Under the pieces are notes generated by a model that worked only from the letters and a program-made list of their open reading frames with translations, was not told the origin of the DNA and ran no database searches. From contig NZ_KQ758600.1 in NCBI RefSeq assembly GCF_001457025.1, forward strand, positions 310,001-374,000: a stretch of 64,000 nt of DNA. Direction: 5' to 3'. Below are positions 9,204 to 17,748 of this stretch, one piece after another; positions within the stretch are counted from its first letter, which is position 1, and the number at the start of each line of letters is the position of its first letter. Source of the stretch: Pseudarthrobacter enclensis. GTDB lineage: Bacteria; Actinomycetota; Actinomycetes; Actinomycetales; Micrococcaceae. The position numbers were made by a program, and so were the translations under genes.

Positions 9204-9238
9204 GGGGTCCGGTCCGCGGGATGCGCGGGCCGGGCCCC
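9204..9238 (+). terminator. Rho-independent-type hairpin after the VOC gene
   Basis: Arms 9204-9218 and 9224-9238 pair over 15 bp with two G-U pairs and a 5-nt loop, very GC-rich, followed by only two T residues. It sits 18 bp after the stop codon. Confidence 0.6.
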
Positions 9239-9324
9239 TTGCCTGAGGGACGGACTTGTGCGCCCCGCGGGAGCGGGGGAGAGGGCGCCTTGAGGGAGCC
9301 TGTGGTCCCTGCGAGGATGGGGGA

Positions 9325-10005
9325 GTGGAATCCCTTTTTGAGTTCCTCTCCGACAAGTGGTGGCTTGTCTTTCCGTTGACCGCGTTCGCCGGGCATTACG
9401 CGAATTCGTGGCGCAAGGCCAGCGAACGCCGGCACCGTCGGAAGGTGGAGCTGCTCACGCTGAAGAACCAGGCCCGGGAGTCCGGGAGGGCCGCCACCGC
9501 GGAGGTCGAGGCCCTGATGGCCACCCACGACGCCACCAACCGCCGGTGGCTGGAATACGAACTCGACGTCGGCAAACTCATCGACTTCCCGCTGATGACA
9601 GACGTGCGTGAACCGCTGACCGTGGCCTTCCTGCGGGCCAAGCGCGACGCCGACGGCCAGCGGCCCGTCTCCCCGGCGGACCTGCCGGCCGCCCACATGG
9701 AGTCCTACCGGAAGGCCGTCAACGCTTTCGCGGTGGCCCTGGAGGTGGCTGAGAGGGAAGCGCGGCGGATCCGTGACAGCAAATTCACCGGTCCGGAGCG
9801 GGAGCGCCTGGCCACTGCCCGGAAGCTGCTCATGATTGCCGAGAACGGTGCCGCGACCCCGGCCGAGCGGCAGGCGGCCTACAAGCGGGCACGCCGTGAG
9901 CTGGACGGGCTGATCGTGCTGCCGGACGTGACCATTGCCGCGCTGGAGAGGCGGGCCGCGCCGGGCCTGGACACCGGCCGCGCGCCGTCGGACCAGCCGG
10001 GCTGA
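9325..10005 (+). CDS. Hypothetical protein with one N-terminal membrane segment
   Basis: 226 aa from GTG 9325 (start VESLFEFLSDKWW). A hydrophobic stretch WWLVFPLTAFAGHYA at about 11-25 is followed by a basic, helical soluble part rich in Arg, Glu and Ala (KASERRHRRKVELLTLKNQ), likely coiled coil and cytoplasmic. Similar proteins occur in Arthrobacter without known function; I recognise no domain. GTG is preferred because GAGGAT ends 6 nt before it, although GGGGGA directly before it may also act in initiation. The next gene begins 17 bp after its stop, so they may be co-expressed. Confidence 0.75.
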   Translation: MESLFEFLSDKWWLVFPLTAFAGHYANSWRKASERRHRRKVELLTLKNQARESGRAATAEVEALMATHDATNRRWLEYELDVGKLIDFPLMTDVREPLTVAFLRAKRDADGQRPVSPADLPAAHMESYRKAVNAFAVALEVAEREARRIRDSKFTGPERERLATARKLLMIAENGAATPAERQAAYKRARRELDGLIVLPDVTIAALERRAAPGLDTGRAPSDQPG

Positions 10006-10021
10006 ACCACCGGGGCATGCG

Positions 10022-10528
10022 TTGGCACGGACGCTCTACCTCGACGTCGACGGCGTCATTTGCCCTTTCGGACCGGCTGGTACCACCGGCTGGGGCACCC
10101 CGTGGCGGACAGCCGACGCCGGACTGCTGCCGGTTGCCTACGCCGCCGAACTGGTCGCAGGACTCAACAGCATCTCCCGTCAGGACGGCGTCCGCTGCGT
10201 CTGGCTGACCAGCTGGGAGGAACTCGCGCCCCGGTATCTGTGCCCGGCCATCGGGCTCGACGGCGGCACGTGGCCTTGGCTGTCCGCTGACGGGCCGGCC
10301 TCCGGAGACGGCTGGTGGAAGCTGAGGGCCCTTCAGGCCGACCTGGAGGCCACCGGGCCGGAGGCCGTTGCCTGGATCGATGACCAGCTCGACCATGAGG
10401 CCGAAGCAGGGCTTTGGGCCCGGCTGCTCGGTCCGCGGCTGCTGGGGGTTTCGCCCGATCCGCGGCACGGAATTTCACCCGCCCAGTTGCAGTCCGTGAC
10501 CACTTTCCTGGCCGGGCCGGTGTTTTGA
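10022..10528 (+). CDS. HAD-like protein of the Swiss-army-knife RNA-repair type
   Basis: 168 aa from a TTG at 10022, 6 nt after GGGG; an ATG at 10017 is in the wrong frame. It starts LARTLYLDVDGVICPFG: DVDG is HAD motif I. VWLTSWEELA is motif II-like, and AWIDDQLDHEAEA supplies the acidic motif IV. This layout is that of the HAD domain found associated with predicted Swiss Army Knife RNA repair proteins. It is a stand-alone domain here. A phosphatase acting on nucleic acid ends is a family-based guess; activity is not known. Confidence 0.75.
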   Translation: MARTLYLDVDGVICPFGPAGTTGWGTPWRTADAGLLPVAYAAELVAGLNSISRQDGVRCVWLTSWEELAPRYLCPAIGLDGGTWPWLSADGPASGDGWWKLRALQADLEATGPEAVAWIDDQLDHEAEAGLWARLLGPRLLGVSPDPRHGISPAQLQSVTTFLAGPVF

Positions 10529-10681
10529 CCTGCTGCCCGGGGCGCGTACGATCGATAGGGTTTCACACCGGCTTGGTAAACCGCACAGGACATTCCCCGC
10601 GAACATCCGGTGAATTATGCTGTGCAAGGCAGCCGGGGGCACAGAAACTGCTGAACGCCAACACTGCAGATTGGGCAACAG
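10529..10681 (+). other. Intergenic leader region before pit
   Basis: 153 bp with no coding sequence. GAATTATGCTGT near 10611-10622 contains a TATGCT that could be a -10 box, which would give a leader of about 55 nt. I see no clear -35 box or terminator. Confidence 0.3.
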
Positions 10682-12001
10682 GTGGACATCACCTTCATGG
10701 TGGCGCTGGTCATCGCACTGGCTCTATTTTTCGACTTCACGAACGGCTTCCACGACACCGCGAACGCCATGGCAACCCCCATCGCCACGGGGGCCATCAA
10801 GCCGAAGACAGCGGTCACTCTGGCGGCCCTGCTGAACCTGGTGGGTGCCTTCCTGTCCACGGAAGTGGCCAAGACGGTCTCCGGCGGCATCATCCGTGAA
10901 GGTGCCGACGGGGTCCAGATCACGCCGGAGATCATCTTCGCCGGCCTGATGGGCGCCATCCTCTGGAACATGATCACGTGGCTCAAGGGCCTGCCCTCCA
11001 GTTCCTCCCACGCGCTGTTCGGCGGGCTGATCGGTGCTGCAATTGCCGGCATCGGCTTTGGCTCGGTGAACCTGGAGACCCTCCTGCAGAAGGTCATCCT
11101 CCCCGCCGTGTTCGCCCCACTGATCGCGGGACTGGTGGCCTACGTCTGCACCCGCCTGGCCTACGCCCTGACTTCCCGGCACGACCCCGAAACGGGCAGC
11201 AAGCTGACGCAGAAGCGCGGCGGTTTCCGGACCGGCCAGATCTTCACCTCCAGCCTGGTGGCCCTGGCCCACGGCACCAATGACGCCCAGAAGACCATGG
11301 GCATCATCACCCTGGTCCTCATCGCAGCAGGCACCCAGGCACCCGGCACCGGGCCGCAGTTCTGGGTCATCGCCGCCTGTGCCTTCGCCATCGCCATCGG
11401 CACCTACTCCGGCGGCTGGCGGATCATCCGCACCATGGGCTCCGGCCTCACGGAGGTGAAGCCTGCCCAGGGCTTCGCCGCCGAGACCAGCACGGCGTCC
11501 GCCATCCTCGCCTCCTCGCACCTGGGCTTCGCCCTGTCCACCACGCAGGTGGCCTCCGGCTCAGTCATCGGCTCCGGCATGGGCCGCCGCGGCACCACGG
11601 TCCGCTGGAGCATGGTGGGCAGGATCGCGCTCGGCTGGCTGTTCACCCTGCCGGCCGCCGGAATCGTGGGCGCCCTGACCGCCCTGCTGGTCAACACCGG
11701 CGTCGTGGGAATCCTCATTGCCGCCATCGCAGGAACCGGCGCGGTCCTGTTCATGTTCTTCTACTCACGCAAGTCCGCCGTGGGCCACCACAACGCCGTC
11801 GAGGTGGAAGAAGCGGGCCAGGCCGTCCGCTTCGCCAAGAAGAAGGCACGGGCGAAAGCCCGGGCCGACGCCAGGGCCAAGGCCTCGGCAGAAGCCAAGG
11901 CCAAAGCCGACACCAAGGCCCAACCCAAGCCCCGCGCGGAAACGGACGCCGCGGCACAGTCCGACGCCGATGCCACCACCCCCAAGGAGACGCAGCGATG
12001 A
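10682..12001 (+). CDS. PiT-family inorganic phosphate transporter with long basic C-terminal tail
   Basis: 439 aa. The PiT signature FDFTNGFHDTANAMAT is at about 14-29, and its second copy, ALAHGTNDAQKTMGI, near 200. About ten membrane segments end near residue 365. The remaining about 75 residues are Lys/Ala/Arg repeats (KKKARAKARADARAKASAEA) ending in an acidic Asp/Ala stretch. It imports phosphate (or metal-phosphate) with the proton gradient. No DUF47/PhoU-like accessory gene precedes it here. GTG 10682 is the listed start; ATG 10697 is possible. Its stop overlaps the next start by 4 bp. Confidence 0.92.
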   Translation: MDITFMVALVIALALFFDFTNGFHDTANAMATPIATGAIKPKTAVTLAALLNLVGAFLSTEVAKTVSGGIIREGADGVQITPEIIFAGLMGAILWNMITWLKGLPSSSSHALFGGLIGAAIAGIGFGSVNLETLLQKVILPAVFAPLIAGLVAYVCTRLAYALTSRHDPETGSKLTQKRGGFRTGQIFTSSLVALAHGTNDAQKTMGIITLVLIAAGTQAPGTGPQFWVIAACAFAIAIGTYSGGWRIIRTMGSGLTEVKPAQGFAAETSTASAILASSHLGFALSTTQVASGSVIGSGMGRRGTTVRWSMVGRIALGWLFTLPAAGIVGALTALLVNTGVVGILIAAIAGTGAVLFMFFYSRKSAVGHHNAVEVEEAGQAVRFAKKKARAKARADARAKASAEAKAKADTKAQPKPRAETDAAAQSDADATTPKETQR

Positions 12002-12219
12002 AGTGGTTGGAACTCCTGACGGTGGCCGGCGCCACCCTGATCGCCGCCGCAACCGTGGTGACGCTCTACTCGCTCGGGGTCCGGCTCACCGCGATCGCCG
12101 CGGACGCCGAGCAGCCATCACCGGGCACCAAGCGCTCCCTGGCCTACCTCTGCTTTGGCCTGTGCGGGCTGGCGGTGCTGTTCGGGCTGTACCTGATCAT
12201 CCCGTACTTCTCCAAGTAG
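11998..12219 (+). CDS. Small membrane protein coupled to pit
   Basis: 73 aa, ATGA overlap with the phosphate transporter, so co-translated. Two hydrophobic segments (about 5-28 and 47-67) are separated by a polar loop (AADAEQPSPGTKR). It ends with a Lys. I recognise no family. The tight coupling suggests a small accessory subunit of the transporter, which is inference. Confidence 0.75.
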   Translation: MKWLELLTVAGATLIAAATVVTLYSLGVRLTAIAADAEQPSPGTKRSLAYLCFGLCGLAVLFGLYLIIPYFSK

Positions 12220-12275
12220 CGCCCCCGGGCATCTGCCGCCGCTGCAAAGTGCTGTCCAGCCGTTGCGCGGTTGGC

Positions 12276-12281
12276 TAGGCT
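12276..12281 (+). promoter_or_regulatory. Probable -10 box of leaderless reductase gene
   Basis: TAGGCT ends 6 nt before ATG 12288 and there is no Shine-Dalgarno sequence. Confidence 0.55.
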
Positions 12282-12287
12282 TGGCCC

Positions 12288-12839
12288 ATGCCACGGATCC
12301 AGTACTACGTCGCCGCCTCCCTGGACGGCTTTATCGCCACCTCCGCCGACGACCTCGGCTGGCTCCTGCAGTTTGACGGCTTCGAAGGCGGCACCGAAAG
12401 CTACGAGGCGTTCATGGCCGGCGTCGGCTGCATCGTCATGGGCGGCGAAACCTATGCATGGCTGATGGCGCACGAACCCGGCCAATGGCCGTACCCGGGC
12501 ACCCCGTGCTACGTCTTCACCCACCACGAGCACAGTGCGCCCCCGGGCGCCAACATCACGTTCGTCCGTGGACAGGTCACCGAATTCGTGGACGACTTCC
12601 GCAGCGACGCCGCCGGGAAGAACATCTGGGTGGTGGGCGGCGGGAACCTGGCCGCCCAGTTCGCCGCTGCCGGCCTGCTGGATGAGATCATCCTGTCCGT
12701 CATTCCCGTTGTCCTCGGCGACGGCAAACGCCTGCTGCCGGTCCAGGGCCCGACGCCGGCCCTTGAGTTGACTGCCTCGCGCACCCTGGGCAGGGGCGTG
12801 GTGGAACTGCGGTACCTCCTGGGCGGCAGCGCTTCCTGA
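12288..12839 (+). CDS. Dihydrofolate reductase-family protein (RibD C-terminal fold)
   Basis: 183 aa. It begins MPRIQYYVAASLDGFIATSADDLGWL, the usual start of the RibD-C/YwjB/YyaP group, and has the cofactor loop IWVVGGGNLAAQFAAAGLLDEIILSVIPVVLGDGKRLL near 110-150. Such proteins bind NAD(P)H and reduce pterin- or pyrimidine-like substrates, but most small stand-alone members have no known role. It is a single-gene leaderless unit, convergent with the thioesterase gene 4 bp away. Confidence 0.88.
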   Translation: MPRIQYYVAASLDGFIATSADDLGWLLQFDGFEGGTESYEAFMAGVGCIVMGGETYAWLMAHEPGQWPYPGTPCYVFTHHEHSAPPGANITFVRGQVTEFVDDFRSDAAGKNIWVVGGGNLAAQFAAAGLLDEIILSVIPVVLGDGKRLLPVQGPTPALELTASRTLGRGVVELRYLLGGSAS

Positions 12840-12843
12840 CCCG

Positions 12844-13311
12844 CTAGTCCCGGGCGTTGTCCCGGAGCATGTTGGTGATCCTCGCCGTGGACAGCCGGCG
12901 CCCCCCGCTGTCGGTCATGACAATCTCATGTGTGGTGAGCGTGCGGCCCAGGTGGATGGCCGTGCACGTGCCGGTGACCAGGCCCTGCGAAATCGACCGG
13001 TGGTGGGTGGCATTGACCTCGATTCCCACGGCGTGGCGTCCCGGGCCGGCGTGCATTCCCGCCGCGAAGGAGCCGAGGGTCTCCGCCAGCACCACGTGCG
13101 CGCCGCCGTGCAGGATCCCTGCCACCTGCGTGTTGCCCTCCACCGGCATGGTGGCCACCGTCCGTTCCGGGCTCATCTCCAGAAAACGGATTCCCATTTT
13201 CACCACCAAAGCACCGATGCCGTACCGTCCCAGCCATCCGTGCAGGTGGTCCGGGATGCCGGCGGCGGCCAGCTCCCCGGCATAGGGGCCCGGCGTGAAA
13301 TTGTCCATCAT
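12844..13311 (-). CDS. Hotdog-fold thioesterase (PaaI/YbdB-like)
   Basis: 155 aa from ATG 13311, or 154 aa from the adjacent ATG 13308. The motif GILHGGAHVVLAETLGSFAA at about 75-95 is the catalytic helix of the PaaI/EntH type, with the acidic residue in the helix. GIEVNATHHRSISQGLVTGT follows. Members hydrolyse acyl- or aroyl-CoA. The specific substrate is unknown. It diverges from polA across only 19 bp, so their promoters must overlap; the polA -10 box lies inside this gap. Confidence 0.88.
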   Translation of the reverse strand: MMDNFTPGPYAGELAAAGIPDHLHGWLGRYGIGALVVKMGIRFLEMSPERTVATMPVEGNTQVAGILHGGAHVVLAETLGSFAAGMHAGPGRHAVGIEVNATHHRSISQGLVTGTCTAIHLGRTLTTHEIVMTDSGGRRLSTARITNMLRDNARD

Positions 13312-13317
13312 GCCAAC

Positions 13318-13323
13318 TAGGCT
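13318..13323 (+). promoter_or_regulatory. Probable -10 box of leaderless polA
   Basis: TAGGCT ends 7 nt before GTG 13331. This supports GTG 13331, rather than a later ATG at 13454, as the polA start. Confidence 0.55.
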
Positions 13324-13330
13324 GGCACCT

Positions 13331-16138
13331 GTGAGTGAAACAACCAAACCGGCCCCTTTTCCATCCCCAGTTCTGCCGCAGGCCGCCGACCCCCGGGTGT
13401 CGGCACCCTCAGCCGGTGGGTCGGTTTCAGCCACTGACGCCCCCGTCGTCCCCATGACCGGCCAGCCTCGGCTGCTGGTCCTGGACGGCCACTCGATGGC
13501 CTTCCGCGCGTTCTTTGCCCTCCCGGCGGACAAGTTCTCCACTTCCAACGGGCAGCACACCAACGCCATTCACGGCTTCACGTCCATGCTGATCAACCTG
13601 ATCAAGGAACAGCAGCCCACGCACATCGCCGTCGCCTTCGACGTCTCGGATGAATCCACGCACCGGAAGGCCGAGTACAGCGAATACAAGGGCGGCCGGA
13701 ACGAGACGCCGCGCGAGATGAGCGGCCAGATCGACCTCATCGCCCAGGTGATGGAAGCCTGGGGCATCAAGACCATCAAGATGCCCGGCTACGAGGCCGA
13801 CGATATCCTCGCCACCCTCGCCGCCATGGGCGAGAAGGCTGGCTTCGAGGTCCTGCTGGTCTCGGGCGACCGGGACGCCTTCCAGCTCGTCACGGACAAC
13901 GTCTTCGTCCTGTACCCGAAAAAGGGCGTCAGCGACATCCCCCGGATGGACGCCGCCGCCATCGAAGCCAAGTACTTCGTCCCCCCGTCCCGGTACTCCG
14001 ACCTCGCCGCACTCGTGGGCGAAACGGCAGACAACCTCCCCGGTGTTCCCGGCGTGGGCCCCAAGACGGCGGCCAAATGGATCAACCTCTACGGCGGCCT
14101 CGAAGGGGTCCTGGAGCACCTCGACTCCATCGGCGGCAAGGTGGGCGACGCCCTCCGGGAGAACGTGGAGAACGTCAAGCGCAACCGCCGCCTGAACCAG
14201 CTGCACACTGACCTTGAACTGCCGGTCACGCTGGAGGACCTGCATGAGCCCCGCCCGGACCAGGCGGCGCTTGAGGACCTGTTTGACCAGTTGGAATTCA
14301 AAACCATCCGCAGCCGGCTCTTCGCCCTGTATGGCGACGCCGACGCACCGGCTGCCGAACGGGAAACCATCGAAGCGCCTGCCTTCACCACCCCGGCCAC
14401 TGCCGCTGAGCTGGCCGCGTTCCTGGCCGGGGGAGAAGGCCTACGGTCCGCCCTCGCCGTGGACCTGGTACCCGGCCGGATCGGGGAGGACGCCGCCGGC
14501 GTGGCGATCGTCCGGGCCGGCGCCGCCGCCTACATCGACCTCGCTACACAGGACGCCGACGCCGAAAACGTGCTGGCGGGGTGGCTGCGGGACCCCGGGG
14601 CGGCCAAGGTGCTGCACGGGTACAAGGCGGCTCTCAAAGCGCTCACCGCCCGCGGGCTCGACCTTGAAGGCGTCGTGGACGACACCGCCATCTCGGGCTA
14701 CCTCATCCAGCCTGACCGCCGCACCTACGAGCTGGCCGAGCTGGCCCAGCACCACCTCAACGTCGGCATCCCCGCAGCCACCGCGAAGGCCGGCCAGCTG
14801 GAGCTGTCCTTCGACGGTGACGACGCAGCCGCAGCCGGGGCACTCGTCCAGGCTGCCGCCGTCGTGCTCGCGCTCAGCCGGTTCTTCGAGACGGAACTGA
14901 AGGACCGCCGCGCCGAGGAGCTGCTGTCCACCCTGGAACTGCCCGTCAGCCGGGTCCTGGCGGACATGGAACTGGCGGGTATCGCCGTGGACATGGACCG
15001 CATGGACGAGCAACTCGCGGACCTTGCCCGGGTCATCGACCAGGCCCAGGAACAGGCCTTCGCCGCGATCGGGCACGAGGTCAACCTTGGCTCTCCCAAA
15101 CAGCTGCAGACTGTGCTCTTCGAGGAGCTGCAGCTGCCCAAGACCAAGAAGATCAAGTCCGGCTACACCACAGACGCCGCGTCCCTCAAGAATCTCCTCG
15201 AGAAGACCGGGCACGAGTTCCTGGTCCAGCTGATGGCGCACCGCGAAGCGGCCAAACTGCGGCAGATGATCGAGTCGCTGAAGAAGTCCGTGGCGGAGGA
15301 CGGCAGGATCCACACCACCTATGCGCAGAACGTTGCAGCGACCGGCCGGATCTCCTCCAACAACCCCAACCTGCAGAACATCCCCATCCGCAGTGAGGAA
15401 GGCCGCCGGGTCCGCGGGATCTTCGTGGTCAGCGACGGCTACGAGTGCCTGCTCTCCGCCGACTACTCGCAGATCGAGATGCGGATCATGGCCCACCTGT
15501 CAGGCGACGAGGGCCTGATCCAGGCCTACCGTGACGGCGAGGACCTGCACCGGTTCGTCGGCTCGAACATCTTCCACGTGCCCACCGACCAGGTCACCAG
15601 CGCCATGCGTTCGAAGGTCAAAGCCATGTCCTACGGCCTGGCCTACGGACTGACGTCCTTCGGCCTGTCCAAGCAGCTGGAAATCTCCGTGGACGAGGCC
15701 CGCACCCTGATGAAGGACTACTTCGACAGGTTCGGCGCCGTCCGCGACTACCTTCGCGGCGTGGTGGACCAGGCACGCGTGGACGGCTACACGTCCACCA
15801 TCGAGGGCCGCCGCCGCTACCTGCCGGACCTCACCAGCACCGACCGGCAGCTGCGCGAAAACGCCGAACGCATCGCCCTCAACAGCCCCATCCAGGGCTC
15901 GGCGGCTGACATCATCAAGCGCGCCATGCTGGGCGTGCATGCCGAACTGCAGTCCCAGGGCCTGAAGTCGCGGATGCTGCTGCAGGTCCACGACGAACTG
16001 GTCCTCGAAGTCGCCGCCGGGGAGCGGGCGGCCGTGGAGAAACTGGTGACCGAGCAGATGGCTGCCGCGGCCGACCTGAGCGTTCCGCTGGAAGTCCAGA
16101 TCGGCGTCGGGCCCAGCTGGTACGACGCCGGACACTGA
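13331..16138 (+). CDS. polA: DNA polymerase I
   Basis: 935 aa. After a low-complexity head of about 40 residues comes the 5'-3' exonuclease/flap domain (LLVLDGHSMAFRAFF, VALVGETADNLPGVPGVGPKTA). The central 3'-5' exonuclease-like region lacks the acidic first motif (AVDLVPG where FDxE is expected), so proofreading is probably lost, as in other actinobacterial Pol I. The polymerase has motif A DYSQIEMRI, O-helix KAMSYGLAYGL and motif C QVHDELVLEV. It fills gaps in excision repair and removes RNA primers; uvrB, uvrA and uvrC lie downstream in this window. Monocistronic. Confidence 0.97.
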   Translation: MSETTKPAPFPSPVLPQAADPRVSAPSAGGSVSATDAPVVPMTGQPRLLVLDGHSMAFRAFFALPADKFSTSNGQHTNAIHGFTSMLINLIKEQQPTHIAVAFDVSDESTHRKAEYSEYKGGRNETPREMSGQIDLIAQVMEAWGIKTIKMPGYEADDILATLAAMGEKAGFEVLLVSGDRDAFQLVTDNVFVLYPKKGVSDIPRMDAAAIEAKYFVPPSRYSDLAALVGETADNLPGVPGVGPKTAAKWINLYGGLEGVLEHLDSIGGKVGDALRENVENVKRNRRLNQLHTDLELPVTLEDLHEPRPDQAALEDLFDQLEFKTIRSRLFALYGDADAPAAERETIEAPAFTTPATAAELAAFLAGGEGLRSALAVDLVPGRIGEDAAGVAIVRAGAAAYIDLATQDADAENVLAGWLRDPGAAKVLHGYKAALKALTARGLDLEGVVDDTAISGYLIQPDRRTYELAELAQHHLNVGIPAATAKAGQLELSFDGDDAAAAGALVQAAAVVLALSRFFETELKDRRAEELLSTLELPVSRVLADMELAGIAVDMDRMDEQLADLARVIDQAQEQAFAAIGHEVNLGSPKQLQTVLFEELQLPKTKKIKSGYTTDAASLKNLLEKTGHEFLVQLMAHREAAKLRQMIESLKKSVAEDGRIHTTYAQNVAATGRISSNNPNLQNIPIRSEEGRRVRGIFVVSDGYECLLSADYSQIEMRIMAHLSGDEGLIQAYRDGEDLHRFVGSNIFHVPTDQVTSAMRSKVKAMSYGLAYGLTSFGLSKQLEISVDEARTLMKDYFDRFGAVRDYLRGVVDQARVDGYTSTIEGRRRYLPDLTSTDRQLRENAERIALNSPIQGSAADIIKRAMLGVHAELQSQGLKSRMLLQVHDELVLEVAAGERAAVEKLVTEQMAAAADLSVPLEVQIGVGPSWYDAGH

Positions 16139-16199
16139 CAACCTGGCCCCGGGCTGCTCCCGGGCGTGTCTGTGCTGGTCAGGCGCCGGATGTTTTGGC

Positions 16200-16205
16200 T
16201 AGGCT
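16200..16205 (+). promoter_or_regulatory. Probable -10 box of leaderless eis-like gene
   Basis: TAGGCT ends 7 nt before GTG 16213; the start MARL at 16195 would lie upstream of the predicted transcript and is rejected. Confidence 0.5.
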
Positions 16206-16212
16206 CTCAGCT

Positions 16213-17511
16213 GTGGCTGATCTGAGCGGAAACTATGACATCCGGCGCTTCCCCGCCGTCTCCCAGGGCAAAGCCGGGTATGCGGAGGCCGAAACCTGGG
16301 CCAAGGCCGTAGGGTTCGGTTTCCACGAATCCACCCGGACGCCGGAACACCGGGCACGGTCCCTGGCCACCTATGAGGTGGACGGCCGGATCTTCACCGG
16401 GGCCTACCAAACGGGTGAGGTGGCGCCGTCGTCGCTGCCGGCCGACGTCCCCGTGGCCACGTTCGGCACCCTCCGCAAAACCCTCAACATCGGTTTCGGC
16501 CGGATGCTGGAGGCCCAGCTGGTCACCGCGGTGACCGTGCGGACCTCGCACCGGCGGCGCGGGCTGCTGCGGCGGATGATGACCGAGGACCTGCAGGCCG
16601 CCAAGGACGACGGGATCGCGGTAGCCGCGCTCACCGCCTCCGAGGGCACCATCTACGGCCGCTTCGGCTACGGCGTGGCCAGCCTGGAACGGTCCGTCAA
16701 GGTGGACACGACGGCCAGGTTCAGGCTGCTGCACCAGCCCACCGGGACCGTTGAGGTCGCCGAACCCAAGGTGCTCCTGGACGTCGCGCCGGCTGTCTTC
16801 GACCGCGTCCACCGGCATACCCCGGGCTCCGTCGGCCGCCAGGAGTTCTACCGCCAGATGGCCTCCGGCGAGCTGGGCCGTGACGGCAAGGAGGACCCCG
16901 CCATCAAGGCGACACTGCATTACGGTCCGGACGGCGGCATCGACGGCTACGTGTCCTACAAGTTCCTCGGCTGGGACACCGAGCCTTACACCGTGGAAGT
17001 GGTCGATCTCGTGGCCGCCACCGACTCCGCGTACCTTGAGCTTTGGCAGTACCTCGCGGCGATCGACCTCGTGGACCGCGTCTCCTGGCCCGAGGCTCCC
17101 GTGGATGATCCCCTCGCCTGGGCACTGGCCGACCCGCGCTGCATCGACGCCTCCGACAGCAGGGACATGCTCTGGGTGCGGATCCTCGATGTGCCCGCGG
17201 CACTGGAGGCCCGGCACTACCCGGCAGACGGCAGCCTGGTCCTCAGCGTGACGGACCCCCTCGGACTCACCGGCGGAACCTTCCGGCTGGAGATCAATGG
17301 CGGGCAGGCCGCCGTCGAACCCGTCCCCGCGGGGACCCCCGCCGACCTCGAGCTGGACGTGTCCGCCTTGTCGTCCATCTATTTGGGCGGAGTGTGTCCG
17401 GTGACCCTGCGGGCGGCCGGAAAGATCAGGGAACTGGCCTCCGGATCCGCGCTGCGCGCCCGGCAGATGTTTGCCGTGGAGCGGGCAACCCACTGCCTGA
17501 CGCACTTCTGA
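16213..17511 (+). CDS. Eis-like GNAT N-acetyltransferase
   Basis: 432 aa with the three-part Eis layout: an N-terminal GNAT domain (VTAVTVRTSHRRRGLLRRMM is the acetyl-CoA loop, near residue 115), a second tandem GNAT-like domain, and a C-terminal sterol-carrier-protein-like fold (LELDVSALSSIYLGG). It ends in Phe, as Eis proteins do, where the C-terminal carboxylate is thought to act in catalysis. Eis enzymes acetylate several amines of aminoglycosides or of protein lysines. The substrate here is not known. Start GTG 16213. Confidence 0.88.
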   Translation: MADLSGNYDIRRFPAVSQGKAGYAEAETWAKAVGFGFHESTRTPEHRARSLATYEVDGRIFTGAYQTGEVAPSSLPADVPVATFGTLRKTLNIGFGRMLEAQLVTAVTVRTSHRRRGLLRRMMTEDLQAAKDDGIAVAALTASEGTIYGRFGYGVASLERSVKVDTTARFRLLHQPTGTVEVAEPKVLLDVAPAVFDRVHRHTPGSVGRQEFYRQMASGELGRDGKEDPAIKATLHYGPDGGIDGYVSYKFLGWDTEPYTVEVVDLVAATDSAYLELWQYLAAIDLVDRVSWPEAPVDDPLAWALADPRCIDASDSRDMLWVRILDVPAALEARHYPADGSLVLSVTDPLGLTGGTFRLEINGGQAAVEPVPAGTPADLELDVSALSSIYLGGVCPVTLRAAGKIRELASGSALRARQMFAVERATHCLTHF

Positions 17512-17532
17512 GGGACGCCTGGATTGCTGGTT

Positions 17533-17562
17533 TTGACCCCGTGTTGGGGCTGCGACTAGAAT
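17533..17562 (+). promoter_or_regulatory. Housekeeping sigma promoter of rpsA
   Basis: TTGACC at 17533-17538 and TAGAAT at 17557-17562 with an 18-nt spacer make the clearest -35/-10 pair in the window. It lies 22 bp after the previous stop. Transcription would start near 17569, leaving a leader of about 180 nt before rpsA that holds no ORF I can support; this may be the site of S1 autoregulation (inference from other bacteria). Confidence 0.7.
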
Positions 17563-17748
17563 AAACGGGCGTGTACCACGTGCACGCTTCTGCGGTGATA
17601 AAACACGGCAGTAAGAACTACACCAATCCACAAAATCAGGATGACCCGGGGAATCCAACGGATTTGCCGAGAATCGCGCCTGCGTTCCACGACGCGGGCG
17701 CGCCGGTTTGCCTGACCGACTAACTATCCACAACGGAGCCCCTACTAC

